Below, piece by piece: positions 26,989 through 35,238 of a stretch of DNA of 64,000 nt. The translations under genes were made by a program, and so were the position numbers. The stretch spans positions 1 to 64,000 of the forward strand of contig NZ_JANQJQ010000003.1 of assembly GCF_028281565.1 (NCBI RefSeq), given 5' to 3'. The notes under the pieces were generated by a model, which searched no databases, was not told the origin of the DNA, and saw nothing but the letters and a program-made list of their open reading frames with translations. The number at the start of each line of letters is the position of its first letter. Position 1 is the stretch's first letter. Origin of the DNA: Seonamhaeicola sp. (lineage in GTDB: Bacteria; Bacteroidota; Bacteroidia; Flavobacteriales; Flavobacteriaceae).

Positions 26989-29900
26989 ATGAAAAATAAT
27001 TATACAACTAAGGGTAGGAGCCTGTTATTCTGTATGGTTTTTTCCTGCCTGTTGCCCCTGTTTACTAATGCTATTCAACAGCTTCAAATCCATGGGGTTA
27101 TAACCGATACCTCGGGCAACCCCTTAGCCGGGGTGCACGTGATGGTAGAAACTACCAACAAGGGCGTGGTCTCCAACTTTGATGGTTCCTATAGTATTAA
27201 GGCCTCCACGGGTGATACTTTGGTGTTTTCGGCCCTGGGCTTTGTAAGGCAGACCGTAACCATCAAAAATGGTACAGCGGTCAATGTCCAGCTTGAAGAG
27301 GATATCACCCAACTGGATACCGTAACCCTTAATGCCGGGTATTATACCGTTAAGGACAAGGAACGCACGGGCAGTATTGCCAAGATAGCGGCCAAGACCA
27401 TTGAACAACAGCCGGTAAATAACCCCATGGCGGCAATGCAGGGGCATTTGACGGGTGTCAACATTGTACAGACCACTGGGGTGCCCGGTGGTGGCTATCA
27501 AATAGACATCAGGGGCAAGAACTTTATAAACGGTGGTACCGATCCCCTGTTTATTGTAGATGGCGTGCCTTATGGGGGCCAGTCCCTAGAGTCCACTTTG
27601 GTGTCCTCTGGTATCAATAGGGGGAACGTAAGCCCATTAAATGCCATTGATCCCTTAGATATAGCACGTATCGAGGTACTCAAGGACGCCGATGCCACCG
27701 CCATCTATGGTTCCCGTGGGGCCAATGGGGTGGTACTAATTACTACCAAAAAAGGTAGGGCAGGTAAAACAAAAGTGTCGGCTAGCCTAAGTACTACACT
27801 GGGACAGGTGCCTCGATTTATGGAACTCATGAATACTGAACAATATCTGGAAGTAGCCCGTGAAGGTGTGGTTAATGATGGCTTTGGCCCCTTTCTGGAC
27901 AATCCGGCATTCGATTTTATTTGGCCCAGTTTAAAGACATGGGACCAAAACCGTTATACCGATTGGCAAAAGGAACTCATTGGAGGTACGGCCTACCGGA
28001 ATAAAGTACAGGTATCCATTTCCGGAGGGACTGCCCAAACTCAGTTTTTGGTAAGCGGTAATTACCAAAAAGAAACTACGGTTTTTCCCGGGGACGGGAA
28101 TTACCAAAGGGTTTCTGGGAGAAGCCATCTCACGCATCATTCTAAGGACGAACGTTTTTCGATTAGTTTGTCCACAAACTACAGTATAGAGGATAATAAA
28201 CTGCCCCGTCAGGATTTTACCGTTTTGGCATACCGATTGCAGCCCAATGCCCCAGCATTATATGATGACAATGGCGACCTGAATTGGGAGGACAGTACTT
28301 GGGACAATCCTTTGGCATCCTTGCAACAAAAATACAGGGCACAAAGTAATACCCTAATAGCTCAAATGAACCTCTCCTATAGGTTGGCTAATAATTTGGA
28401 ATTACGGTCCAATTTCGGCTATACAAATAACCAAATGGAATCCTATAGGGTGTTTCCCAGTATGGCAAGACGGCCCAATCTTAACTTGGATGCCAGTAGT
28501 TCCTCCTTTGATATCAATAGGAGCAGTAGGGATTCCTGGATTATAGAGCCTCAATTGAATTGGAATCAGCAGTACGGCCAATTGACCATTAATGTGCTGT
28601 TGGGCAGCACTTTTCAAAAGCAAAGAGAACAAAACCTGGTACAAACCGCTAGGGGCTTTTCTAGTAATAGTCTGTTGTTAAACCTTTCAGCTGCCAATAC
28701 TATAGAAGTTTTTAGAGACAATAATAGCGATTATAATTATCAAGCCGTATTTGGACGCATTAATCTAAACCTCAGGGATAAGTATATCCTGAATCTTACT
28801 GGAAGACGAGATGGCTCCTCCCGTTTCGGTCCCGGAAAGCAATTTGGGAACTTTGGCGCTGTTGGATTGGCTTGGTTATTTTCTGAGGAAGGGTTGTTCC
28901 AAAACAGTACCTTTTTGAGTTTTGGGAAGTTAAGGGGCAGCTACGGGATCACCGGCAGCGATAACATTGGTGATTACCGATTTTTGAGTACCTATAGTAT
29001 CACGGGCTTTGATTATAATGGTATTTCGGCATTGGAGCCCACAGGGGTTTTTAATCCCAATTTTGGATGGGAATCTAATAAAAAACTGGAGGTAGCTTTG
29101 GAGCTTGGATTCTTTAATGATGCCATAAGGCTAAATACGGCTTGGTATCAAAACCGATCTTCCAATCAGCTTATTGGTATGCCTTTGGCGGGAACAACAG
29201 GTTTTAACAGTCTGGTGGCCAATTTTGATGCCACTGTAGAGAACACGGGTCTGGAAATCGATTTCCGCACCACCAATATACAGAGCAAACATTTTAATTG
29301 GAGCAGCACCTTTAATCTTACGGTACCCAAAAATAGGTTGGTACGTTTTCCCGATCTGGAAAATTCGGCCTTTGCCAATAGGTATCGGATAGGGGAGGCC
29401 CTTACCAGTATACCGCTTTACCAAGCTTTGGGAGTAGATCCTGATAATGGGCTTTACCAATTTGAGGATTATAATAATGATGGCAACATCAGCGCCCTGG
29501 ACGATAAGCAATGGTTCGAAGACTTGGCCCCTGAGTTTTATGGTGGTTTGGGTAATACCCTAAGTTATAAAAATCTGTCCTTGGATTTCTTCTTTCAGTT
29601 TAAAAAGCAAAAGGCCTTTAATTATTTAAACTCGGGGGCTATGGTCGGTTTTAGACAAAATGCGCCCATACAGCTTTTGGACCGCTGGCAAAATCCAGGG
29701 GATGGAAATCCAATCCAACGGGCTAGTGGTTTGGCACGCTATCCCGGTGTATCGGAAGCCGAAGGGTTTCAGCGTGAGAGCAATGCGGCGGTTTCGGATG
29801 CTTCCTTTATCCGCTTACGGAATGTTTCCTTGACCTATAAAGTGCCCCAAAGCCTGAGCAAAGGGTTTGATATGAGCTTATATCTGCAAGGTCAGAACCT

Positions 29901-30003
29901 GTTTGTTATAACGGATTATGAAGGCCCAGATCCAGAGCAGGCCTCATTTGAGATTCTTCCTCCATTAAGGCAGGTAACCTTGGGGCTTCAATTGAATTTT
30001 TAA
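26989..30003 (+). CDS. SusC/RagA-family TonB-dependent outer-membrane transporter
   Basis: At 1004 residues this is a full-length SusC. The order is signal peptide, carboxypeptidase-regulatory-like domain (GVITDTSGNPLAGVHVMVETTNKG), plug domain (PLFIVDGVPYGG; IARIEVLKDADATAIYGSRGANGVVLIT), then a 22-strand barrel ending LGLQLNF. It imports a polymer or oligomer across the outer membrane using TonB energy. The SusD partner follows 10 bases downstream, and the next gene is a TlpA-like lipoprotein. No glycoside hydrolase is adjacent, and SusCD-TlpA sets are often linked to peptides or other non-glycan substrates, so the substrate is unknown. Confidence 0.9.
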   Translation: MKNNYTTKGRSLLFCMVFSCLLPLFTNAIQQLQIHGVITDTSGNPLAGVHVMVETTNKGVVSNFDGSYSIKASTGDTLVFSALGFVRQTVTIKNGTAVNVQLEEDITQLDTVTLNAGYYTVKDKERTGSIAKIAAKTIEQQPVNNPMAAMQGHLTGVNIVQTTGVPGGGYQIDIRGKNFINGGTDPLFIVDGVPYGGQSLESTLVSSGINRGNVSPLNAIDPLDIARIEVLKDADATAIYGSRGANGVVLITTKKGRAGKTKVSASLSTTLGQVPRFMELMNTEQYLEVAREGVVNDGFGPFLDNPAFDFIWPSLKTWDQNRYTDWQKELIGGTAYRNKVQVSISGGTAQTQFLVSGNYQKETTVFPGDGNYQRVSGRSHLTHHSKDERFSISLSTNYSIEDNKLPRQDFTVLAYRLQPNAPALYDDNGDLNWEDSTWDNPLASLQQKYRAQSNTLIAQMNLSYRLANNLELRSNFGYTNNQMESYRVFPSMARRPNLNLDASSSSFDINRSSRDSWIIEPQLNWNQQYGQLTINVLLGSTFQKQREQNLVQTARGFSSNSLLLNLSAANTIEVFRDNNSDYNYQAVFGRINLNLRDKYILNLTGRRDGSSRFGPGKQFGNFGAVGLAWLFSEEGLFQNSTFLSFGKLRGSYGITGSDNIGDYRFLSTYSITGFDYNGISALEPTGVFNPNFGWESNKKLEVALELGFFNDAIRLNTAWYQNRSSNQLIGMPLAGTTGFNSLVANFDATVENTGLEIDFRTTNIQSKHFNWSSTFNLTVPKNRLVRFPDLENSAFANRYRIGEALTSIPLYQALGVDPDNGLYQFEDYNNDGNISALDDKQWFEDLAPEFYGGLGNTLSYKNLSLDFFFQFKKQKAFNYLNSGAMVGFRQNAPIQLLDRWQNPGDGNPIQRASGLARYPGVSEAEGFQRESNAAVSDASFIRLRNVSLTYKVPQSLSKGFDMSLYLQGQNLFVITDYEGPDPEQASFEILPPLRQVTLGLQLNF

Positions 30004-30013
30004 CATAAAAAAG

Positions 30014-31408
30014 ATGATTATGAAATTACATATAAATAAAACTAGTGTATGGATGTATACCATATGCGCCATGTTGATCTTAACAACCGTAAGTTGTGAT
30101 TCCTTTGTGGAAGTGGATTCGCCAAAAAACAGTTTGGTTACTAAAACGGTCTTTGAAGATGCAGCCACGGTTGAAGCTGCCATGGCGAATATCTTTGTTA
30201 AGATGCGCCAACAGGGGCTGGTATCAGGAAATTTTTCGATAAGCGCCTCTTTGGGAATCTATGCAGATGAACTGGACTATTTTGGAAATTCCCCGGATAT
30301 ATTAAAGTTATATAGCCATAATGTATTGGCATCGGACGGTCAGGTGTCCCTTTGGTGGAACCATGCCTTTAATTTGATATACGCTGCCAACGATATTATT
30401 GAAGGTGTGGCCGCTTCGCAGACATTGAGCGAAGAAGATAAGAACAGATTTACAGGGCAGGCGCTGTTTATTCGTACATATTTGAATAGCCTGTTGCTAA
30501 CCCTTTTTGGAGAAGTACCTTATATCATAACCACGGATTATGTTGCGAACAATAGGGCCTTTAGGACTCCTGAAGCGGAGGTGTATGAAAAGCTGATTGG
30601 AGATCTTAATGAAGCTGCAAATCTGTTGGAAAATAGTAATCAGGGAAATGAAAATATCTTACCAAACTTACAGGTGGTCCATGCTTTATTGGCGAGGATT
30701 TATCTATATTCTGGAGATTGGGCCATGGCTGAGACCATGGCCTCCAATCTGATTGGTGATTATGCACTGGAGGATATCGATAAGGTGTTTTTAAAAGGTT
30801 CAAGAGAAACCATTTGGCAGTTGATGTTGGGTGACAACCCGGTGAATACTTACGATGCCCTACAACTCATAATTACGGGCATACCCACACAAGGGATGGC
30901 GTTAACAGATGATTTACTGGCTGCGTTTGAGGCTGGCGATATGCGGTATGTCCATTGGATAGCCAATATAACCAGTGGCGACGGACAGACAACCTTATAC
31001 TATGCCCATAAATACAAAGCGACCCATAATACCACTAACCAATCCGAAGAATACCCTATTCTTTTTAGATTGGCCGAACAATACTTGATACGCGCTGAGG
31101 CCCGTGTGCAATTGGGTGATATTTCGGGAGCGCAAGCAGATATCAACGCCATTAGAAACCGGGCTGGACTAAGCAATACTGCAGCTAATGATAAAGCTTC
31201 AATATTGGATACCATACTTGATGAACGCCGTTTGGAATTGTTTACCGAACAGGGACACCGTTGGTTTGATTTAAAACGGATGGGAAAAGCAGATGCTGTA
31301 TTGTCCCCGATTAAAGCTGGGTGGCGCAGTACGGATATTATATTACCAATCCCTGAATCGGAATTGGAGCTGAACCCCAATTTAAAACCCCAAAATGACG
31401 GCTACTGA
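30014..31408 (+). CDS. RagB/SusD-family nutrient-binding lipoprotein
   Basis: A signal with lipobox LTTVSC gives Cys28 as the lipid anchor. This is followed by the SusD helical (TPR-like) fold: the C-terminal motif AEQYLIRAEARVQLGDISGAQADINAIRNRAGL and LDERRLELFTEQGHRWFDLKRMGKAD are characteristic. It caps the SusC barrel and binds the substrate. At 464 residues it is typical. Two in-frame ATGs (30014 and 30020) are possible; the second begins MKLHINKTS and gives a better signal peptide. It is translationally close to SusC and the TlpA-like gene. Confidence 0.9.
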   Translation: MIMKLHINKTSVWMYTICAMLILTTVSCDSFVEVDSPKNSLVTKTVFEDAATVEAAMANIFVKMRQQGLVSGNFSISASLGIYADELDYFGNSPDILKLYSHNVLASDGQVSLWWNHAFNLIYAANDIIEGVAASQTLSEEDKNRFTGQALFIRTYLNSLLLTLFGEVPYIITTDYVANNRAFRTPEAEVYEKLIGDLNEAANLLENSNQGNENILPNLQVVHALLARIYLYSGDWAMAETMASNLIGDYALEDIDKVFLKGSRETIWQLMLGDNPVNTYDALQLIITGIPTQGMALTDDLLAAFEAGDMRYVHWIANITSGDGQTTLYYAHKYKATHNTTNQSEEYPILFRLAEQYLIRAEARVQLGDISGAQADINAIRNRAGLSNTAANDKASILDTILDERRLELFTEQGHRWFDLKRMGKADAVLSPIKAGWRSTDIILPIPESELELNPNLKPQNDGY

Positions 31409-31425
31409 TTTTAAAATTATAGATT

Positions 31426-32718
31426 ATGAGACGTATTATTATTTTGATTATTAGTTTAAATGTTTTGGGCTGTTCACAATCCCAAAACATAAACCCCCAA
31501 GAACAAAAGGATTGGGCCTATTTTCAGGCCAATAAGTCCAGACTATGCGAAACCACCGAACAGTGCAATGCCCTAGATAACTCAAACCTTTTGGAATATT
31601 CCAAACTTATTGATGCCGTATATACCAAGCGTTCCAAAATGGCCGAGGATTTTATGGATAAATATCCCAAGAGTGAGCATTATAATGAAATGCTCAACCA
31701 TTTTTTGAGTGTTTATTTTGAGCCGAAGTTCCTTACGAAGGATATGGATGATAAACAGATAGAGTTTTTGTCCCAATTCATTGGTCCGGTCCGCTATGGT
31801 CCTAAAGTATCCAGTTTTTATAGGGCATTGCAAATTGACGGCGAAGCGGTGCAACAATGGGTTAAGAAGGGCAACCGATTGGTGAATCAAGTATTGGAAT
31901 CTAATGCTACTATGGAGCGTAAGGCTGAGGTGGAGGTTCGCTTACTAAACCGGGATTTCCATATTGCCAAAAGGTGGTATGATGCCCTGCCCAAAATAGA
32001 TAGAGAGAATGACTACTGGTCTCATTTTGATAGGCAGTATTGGAACTTTATCAAGCAACGGCTAGTAGGTCTATTGGAGAAGTACCCAGACTATGAGCCA
32101 TTGGGAGGATATATCTTTTCCTTAGTTGATGATACCTTGAGAATTAGGTCAGCAAAATTGTCAGAAGAGTATATAAGATTTTTTCTTGAATACTCTGGTG
32201 AGCAAAATCCATTATCCAATCGAAAAGGCGTAAGAGCCGTATACGACAGGCTAAATGATTATTTGGAAGCTGTTAAGGATTTGGAGCAGGAGGATGCATC
32301 GGAGCATTTTGATGCAGAACTTATTGGCCTTGATGGAACAAAGCTTAACCTTTCACAATTAAGGGGTAAAGTGGTGTTGGTGGACTTTTGGTCCACCTGG
32401 TGTGCGCCCTGTATTAAGGAAATGCCCCATGTGGCCGCCCTGTATAAAAAATATAGGGAGCATGGCTTTGAGGTGGTAGGCATCGTGTCAGGGGGGAACA
32501 AGGTTAAGGAGTCTGTTAGGAAAATTACCCAAAGGCAAGGCGCTACCTGGCTCCAACATATGGATATGGGAAATAATTCAAAGGTAAGTTATCATGCCCT
32601 ATATAAAGTACATTCCTTGCCAACAGTTTGGCTTTTGGATAAGGATGGAAAGGTTGTAGATAAAAAGGCCAGGGGAGAACGTTTGGAACCTTTAATTAAG
32701 AAATATTTGGGATTGTAA
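31426..32718 (+). CDS. TlpA-like thioredoxin-fold lipoprotein
   Basis: Lipoprotein signal (ISLNVLGC, Cys16), then about 270 residues of helical, uncharacterised domain, then a thioredoxin domain from residue 300 with WCAPC (Cys326/Cys329) in [15 protein letters not shown] and [15 protein letters not shown] carrying the cis-Pro. TlpA-type proteins reduce periplasmic disulfides or act on cytochrome maturation. Here the gene is the third of a SusC-SusD operon (17 bases after SusD), a common arrangement in Bacteroidota, and would act in the periplasm or at the outer membrane on the imported substrate. A strong terminator follows at 32747. Confidence 0.85.
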   Translation: MRRIIILIISLNVLGCSQSQNINPQEQKDWAYFQANKSRLCETTEQCNALDNSNLLEYSKLIDAVYTKRSKMAEDFMDKYPKSEHYNEMLNHFLSVYFEPKFLTKDMDDKQIEFLSQFIGPVRYGPKVSSFYRALQIDGEAVQQWVKKGNRLVNQVLESNATMERKAEVEVRLLNRDFHIAKRWYDALPKIDRENDYWSHFDRQYWNFIKQRLVGLLEKYPDYEPLGGYIFSLVDDTLRIRSAKLSEEYIRFFLEYSGEQNPLSNRKGVRAVYDRLNDYLEAVKDLEQEDASEHFDAELIGLDGTKLNLSQLRGKVVLVDFWSTWCAPCIKEMPHVAALYKKYREHGFEVVGIVSGGNKVKESVRKITQRQGATWLQHMDMGNNSKVSYHALYKVHSLPTVWLLDKDGKVVDKKARGERLEPLIKKYLGL

Positions 32719-32746
32719 TATCCCAAGTAGTTTGAGTTGGTCAAAG

Positions 32747-32773
32747 AAAAGGTGCCCGTTTAGGGCACCTTTT
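32747..32773. terminator. Bidirectional rho-independent terminator
   Basis: AAAAGGTGCCC pairs perfectly with GGGCACCTTTT across a five-base loop and is followed by a T-run. It lies between the convergent SusCD-TlpA operon and the DUF6520 gene and can serve both. Confidence 0.85.
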
Positions 32774-32782
32774 TTAATGAAT

Positions 32783-33031
32783 TTAAGGCTGTCTTAACTC
32801 GTCGCCAGCATTTAAGGCAGGCGTGTCGTAAAGTTGGTAAACACCTTCTTTACAGAGATTGCCCGATCCATTTTTGATACAATTTGTACTGACTTCTTCA
32901 ATGCCAGGCTCAAAAGGATCGTCATAATAACCAATTTGGCTAGAATTAATGGATTCGGTGGCAAAAGATATACCTATGGCCAATAAAATAGCGAATGCAG
33001 GTATAACCATTTTTAAAAATTTAGATTTCAT
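32783..33031 (-). CDS. DUF6520-like small exported protein
   Basis: 82 residues with an N-terminal signal (MKSKFLKMVIPAFAILLAIGISFA) and a short mature part holding two cysteines (ISTNCIKNGSGNLC-like spacing, seen as NCIKNGSGNLC). This matches the small DUF6520 family of Bacteroidota, which is regularly followed or preceded by a MauE-like membrane gene, as here. Function is unknown; the cysteine pair suggests a redox substrate. It ends close to the terminator. Confidence 0.65.
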   Translation of the reverse strand: MKSKFLKMVIPAFAILLAIGISFATESINSSQIGYYDDPFEPGIEEVSTNCIKNGSGNLCKEGVYQLYDTPALNAGDELRQP

Positions 33032-33092
33032 AATATTCTGTTTTAAATTATGGCCTACTCTTTTTTACAGGTTTTCGGCCTTACCCCTGACA

Positions 33093-33527
33093 CTACGTAG
33101 TATGTTTTGTTTTTCTCATTGATAAAATCCCGATTAGGGCAAGCACTATAAATGCCCCATTGAATATGATATGCTCTTTCCATCCCAGTGTAGCTAGGAT
33201 ACCTCCACATGAACAGGGTATAGAATCGCTAAAGTTTAAAACCACAATTAAGTAGGTGGTGAATATGGTCATTAGCGATAGATCTGAATACAAGGCCAGT
33301 AGCCTGTATTTTGGAAAAAGAAATAATCCGGTAATTAGCAGTTCAACGGAAGGGACGGCCCAAACTATCCAATTGGCATAAGGGGAGATATAAGGAGAAC
33401 GGCCCAGTTGAGATTTAAAATGGTTAAAATCCATGAGCTTACTTGTGGCAGCATAAACAAACAGTATTATGAATAATAAACATATACTATTTGCTGTAAT
33501 TTGATATCCCTTGTTAGAACGTTTCAT
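33093..33527 (-). CDS. MauE/DoxX-like redox-associated membrane protein
   Basis: 144 residues, four hydrophobic segments, with SIPCSCGGILATLGWKEH near residue 105 carrying the CxC motif of MauE-like proteins. The family supports disulfide or methylamine-dehydrogenase maturation in the membrane. It is 60 bases upstream of the DUF6520 gene on the same strand and presumably co-transcribed with it. A weak TlpA-like functional link to the neighbouring operon is possible. Confidence 0.7.
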   Translation of the reverse strand: MKRSNKGYQITANSICLLFIILFVYAATSKLMDFNHFKSQLGRSPYISPYANWIVWAVPSVELLITGLFLFPKYRLLALYSDLSLMTIFTTYLIVVLNFSDSIPCSCGGILATLGWKEHIIFNGAFIVLALIGILSMRKTKHTT

Positions 33528-33628
33528 ACCTTTTGATTTGATATGATAAAGTTCCCCAGTATTATTTGTTTGTCAGGGATATGTTTTTGACCCTTAAGGA
33601 TTTATGGTGTAATCGCTTAAAATTTCAG

Positions 33629-34603
33629 TTAGATTTCCTCATTGAGGGCCTTTTTCCGAAGTTCGCTTGGCGTATATTCAAAGTGCTTTTTAAAGGCTCT
33701 TGAAAAATGAGGGAAACTTTTAAAGCCTACCATATGGGCAATGGATTTTAGTTGAAGATCGGTGTACTGGATCATCATCTTTGATTTTTTTAGACGTTCC
33801 AATAACAGGAAGCGATACACGGTGGTGCCGTATAGTTCCTTGAAGCCATATTTCAATTTGAATTCATTGGTTCCCAATTGCAGGGCAAAATCCCTTAGTG
33901 AGGGCAATTCCTTATCTAGGTTATTTACAATGATATCGTGCCCTTTGCGTATTTTTCTAATATCATCATGGCTCAACCTGATTTTTGGAGTTTTAGATGT
34001 GTTTTTTTTTGTTTCTAACGAAGGTTCTTTTCTAGTGGATTTAGTGATCCTGTTTTTTAGCTTTTTTTCAATTTCGGCCTGATTTGTCGATTGATGGATT
34101 ATCGTCACTATGACCTGGCCTTGTTCCTCCTTTTTATTTTTGCAAGTGGTTATATGGCATACTTTGGGAATAATCAAGCTACTTTTGGTTTTGAAAATCA
34201 GTTCCAATGAAGTGTCATGTAAGTTTTTTAGAACCAGGGATTCCCAACATTGCTTCCATTTTGTTTGGGATTTCTTGATGAGTAAGGTCTCAAAAGGTTT
34301 GTTAATGATGTCTGTACAGAGCATAGACAGTATGTTACAGGCCTCTTTATTGGTCATTATAACATGGCCATGCTCATCCAGAAGGAAGGTCATTTGGACT
34401 ATCTGACTGAAAGTTTCATTAGTATTAGCGTAGCCTTGGTGTATTAGGATCTCTTGTATTTCCTCAGCTAACATATTCAGCATTATAATCAGCGCTTCAA
34501 CATTATTATTTTGTGAAGACCGTTCTAGACGATAAAAAAAGTTACCAGATGCCATTTCCAAAAGCATTTGGTTTATTTGACGCATTCTCTTGTTTTTAGC
34601 CAT
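33629..34603 (-). CDS. AraC-family regulator with PAS-like sensor
   Basis: The C-terminal 100 residues are an AraC double helix-turn-helix (LRDFALQLGTNEFKLKYGFKELYG; LKSIAHMVGFKSFPHFSRAFKKHFEYTPSELRKK). Residues 65-155 resemble a PAS domain (TFLLDEHGHVIMTNKEACNILSML). A short N-terminal helix precedes it. It probably senses a small molecule or redox state and controls the neighbouring SusCD-TlpA or DUF6520-MauE genes. The start at 34603 gives 324 residues. It is separated by about 60 bases from the downstream STAS-like gene. Confidence 0.8.
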   Translation of the reverse strand: MAKNKRMRQINQMLLEMASGNFFYRLERSSQNNNVEALIIMLNMLAEEIQEILIHQGYANTNETFSQIVQMTFLLDEHGHVIMTNKEACNILSMLCTDIINKPFETLLIKKSQTKWKQCWESLVLKNLHDTSLELIFKTKSSLIIPKVCHITTCKNKKEEQGQVIVTIIHQSTNQAEIEKKLKNRITKSTRKEPSLETKKNTSKTPKIRLSHDDIRKIRKGHDIIVNNLDKELPSLRDFALQLGTNEFKLKYGFKELYGTTVYRFLLLERLKKSKMMIQYTDLQLKSIAHMVGFKSFPHFSRAFKKHFEYTPSELRKKALNEEI

Positions 34604-34663
34604 GGTGTCTTATTAAGCTTAGAATTGGGTTCGGGGTATTAATGACCTCCAATAGTTAAGGGG

Positions 34664-35038
34664 TCATTTAAAGGAGTTTAAAAATGCCAAAGCTTCTTCC
34701 ATATCAATAAAGGCCTTAGTTGGAACTGGGGGGTTACTGGTCTGGATATAGAACTCCGAAAGCATTTCTGAAACGGGTGGTTCCACAATAAAAGCTACTG
34801 CCTTTATCAAGGTGGAGCCTTCAATAGCCAGATATGCCCTAGCGGATTTGTTAACTTCTTTTACGTCGCGTATATCACATAGCACAGGTAAAAATTGGCT
34901 CTCGTGCAATGAAAGTCTGTCTTTTACAATTTGGATAGCGGCATTTAGGTCTATACTAACATCCTTAAGATATGTTATATACAGGATGCCTTCGTCCAGA
35001 CTATATTCAGCATAATCATTTCTGAAGTAGGTCAACAT
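34664..35038 (-). CDS. STAS/SpoIIAA-like (DUF7793-like) small protein
   Basis: 124 residues with alternating strands and helices (ILYITYLKDVSIDLNAAIQIVKDRL, FLPVLCDIRDVKEVNKSARAYLA) as in STAS/SpoIIAA-like proteins of Bacteroidota. No catalytic motif was recognised. It lies upstream of the AraC/PAS regulator in the same direction and could modulate it. Confidence 0.5.
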   Translation of the reverse strand: MLTYFRNDYAEYSLDEGILYITYLKDVSIDLNAAIQIVKDRLSLHESQFLPVLCDIRDVKEVNKSARAYLAIEGSTLIKAVAFIVEPPVSEMLSEFYIQTSNPPVPTKAFIDMEEALAFLNSFK

Positions 35039-35238
35039 AAAATTAGAAAACTGGTTTTCAATATAAACTTACAAAAATATCTATAGATTTGGTGTAACTA
35101 TCTATTTATCAGTTGGTAAAATTGATTTTTTCTTGTCTTCAAAGGAGTAACAATTACCTGTAAGGGATTAAACGGAAGGTTGGTTTCTTTATTTCCTACA
35201 AATGATATTAAATTTTATGTCATCAAACCTACAATAAG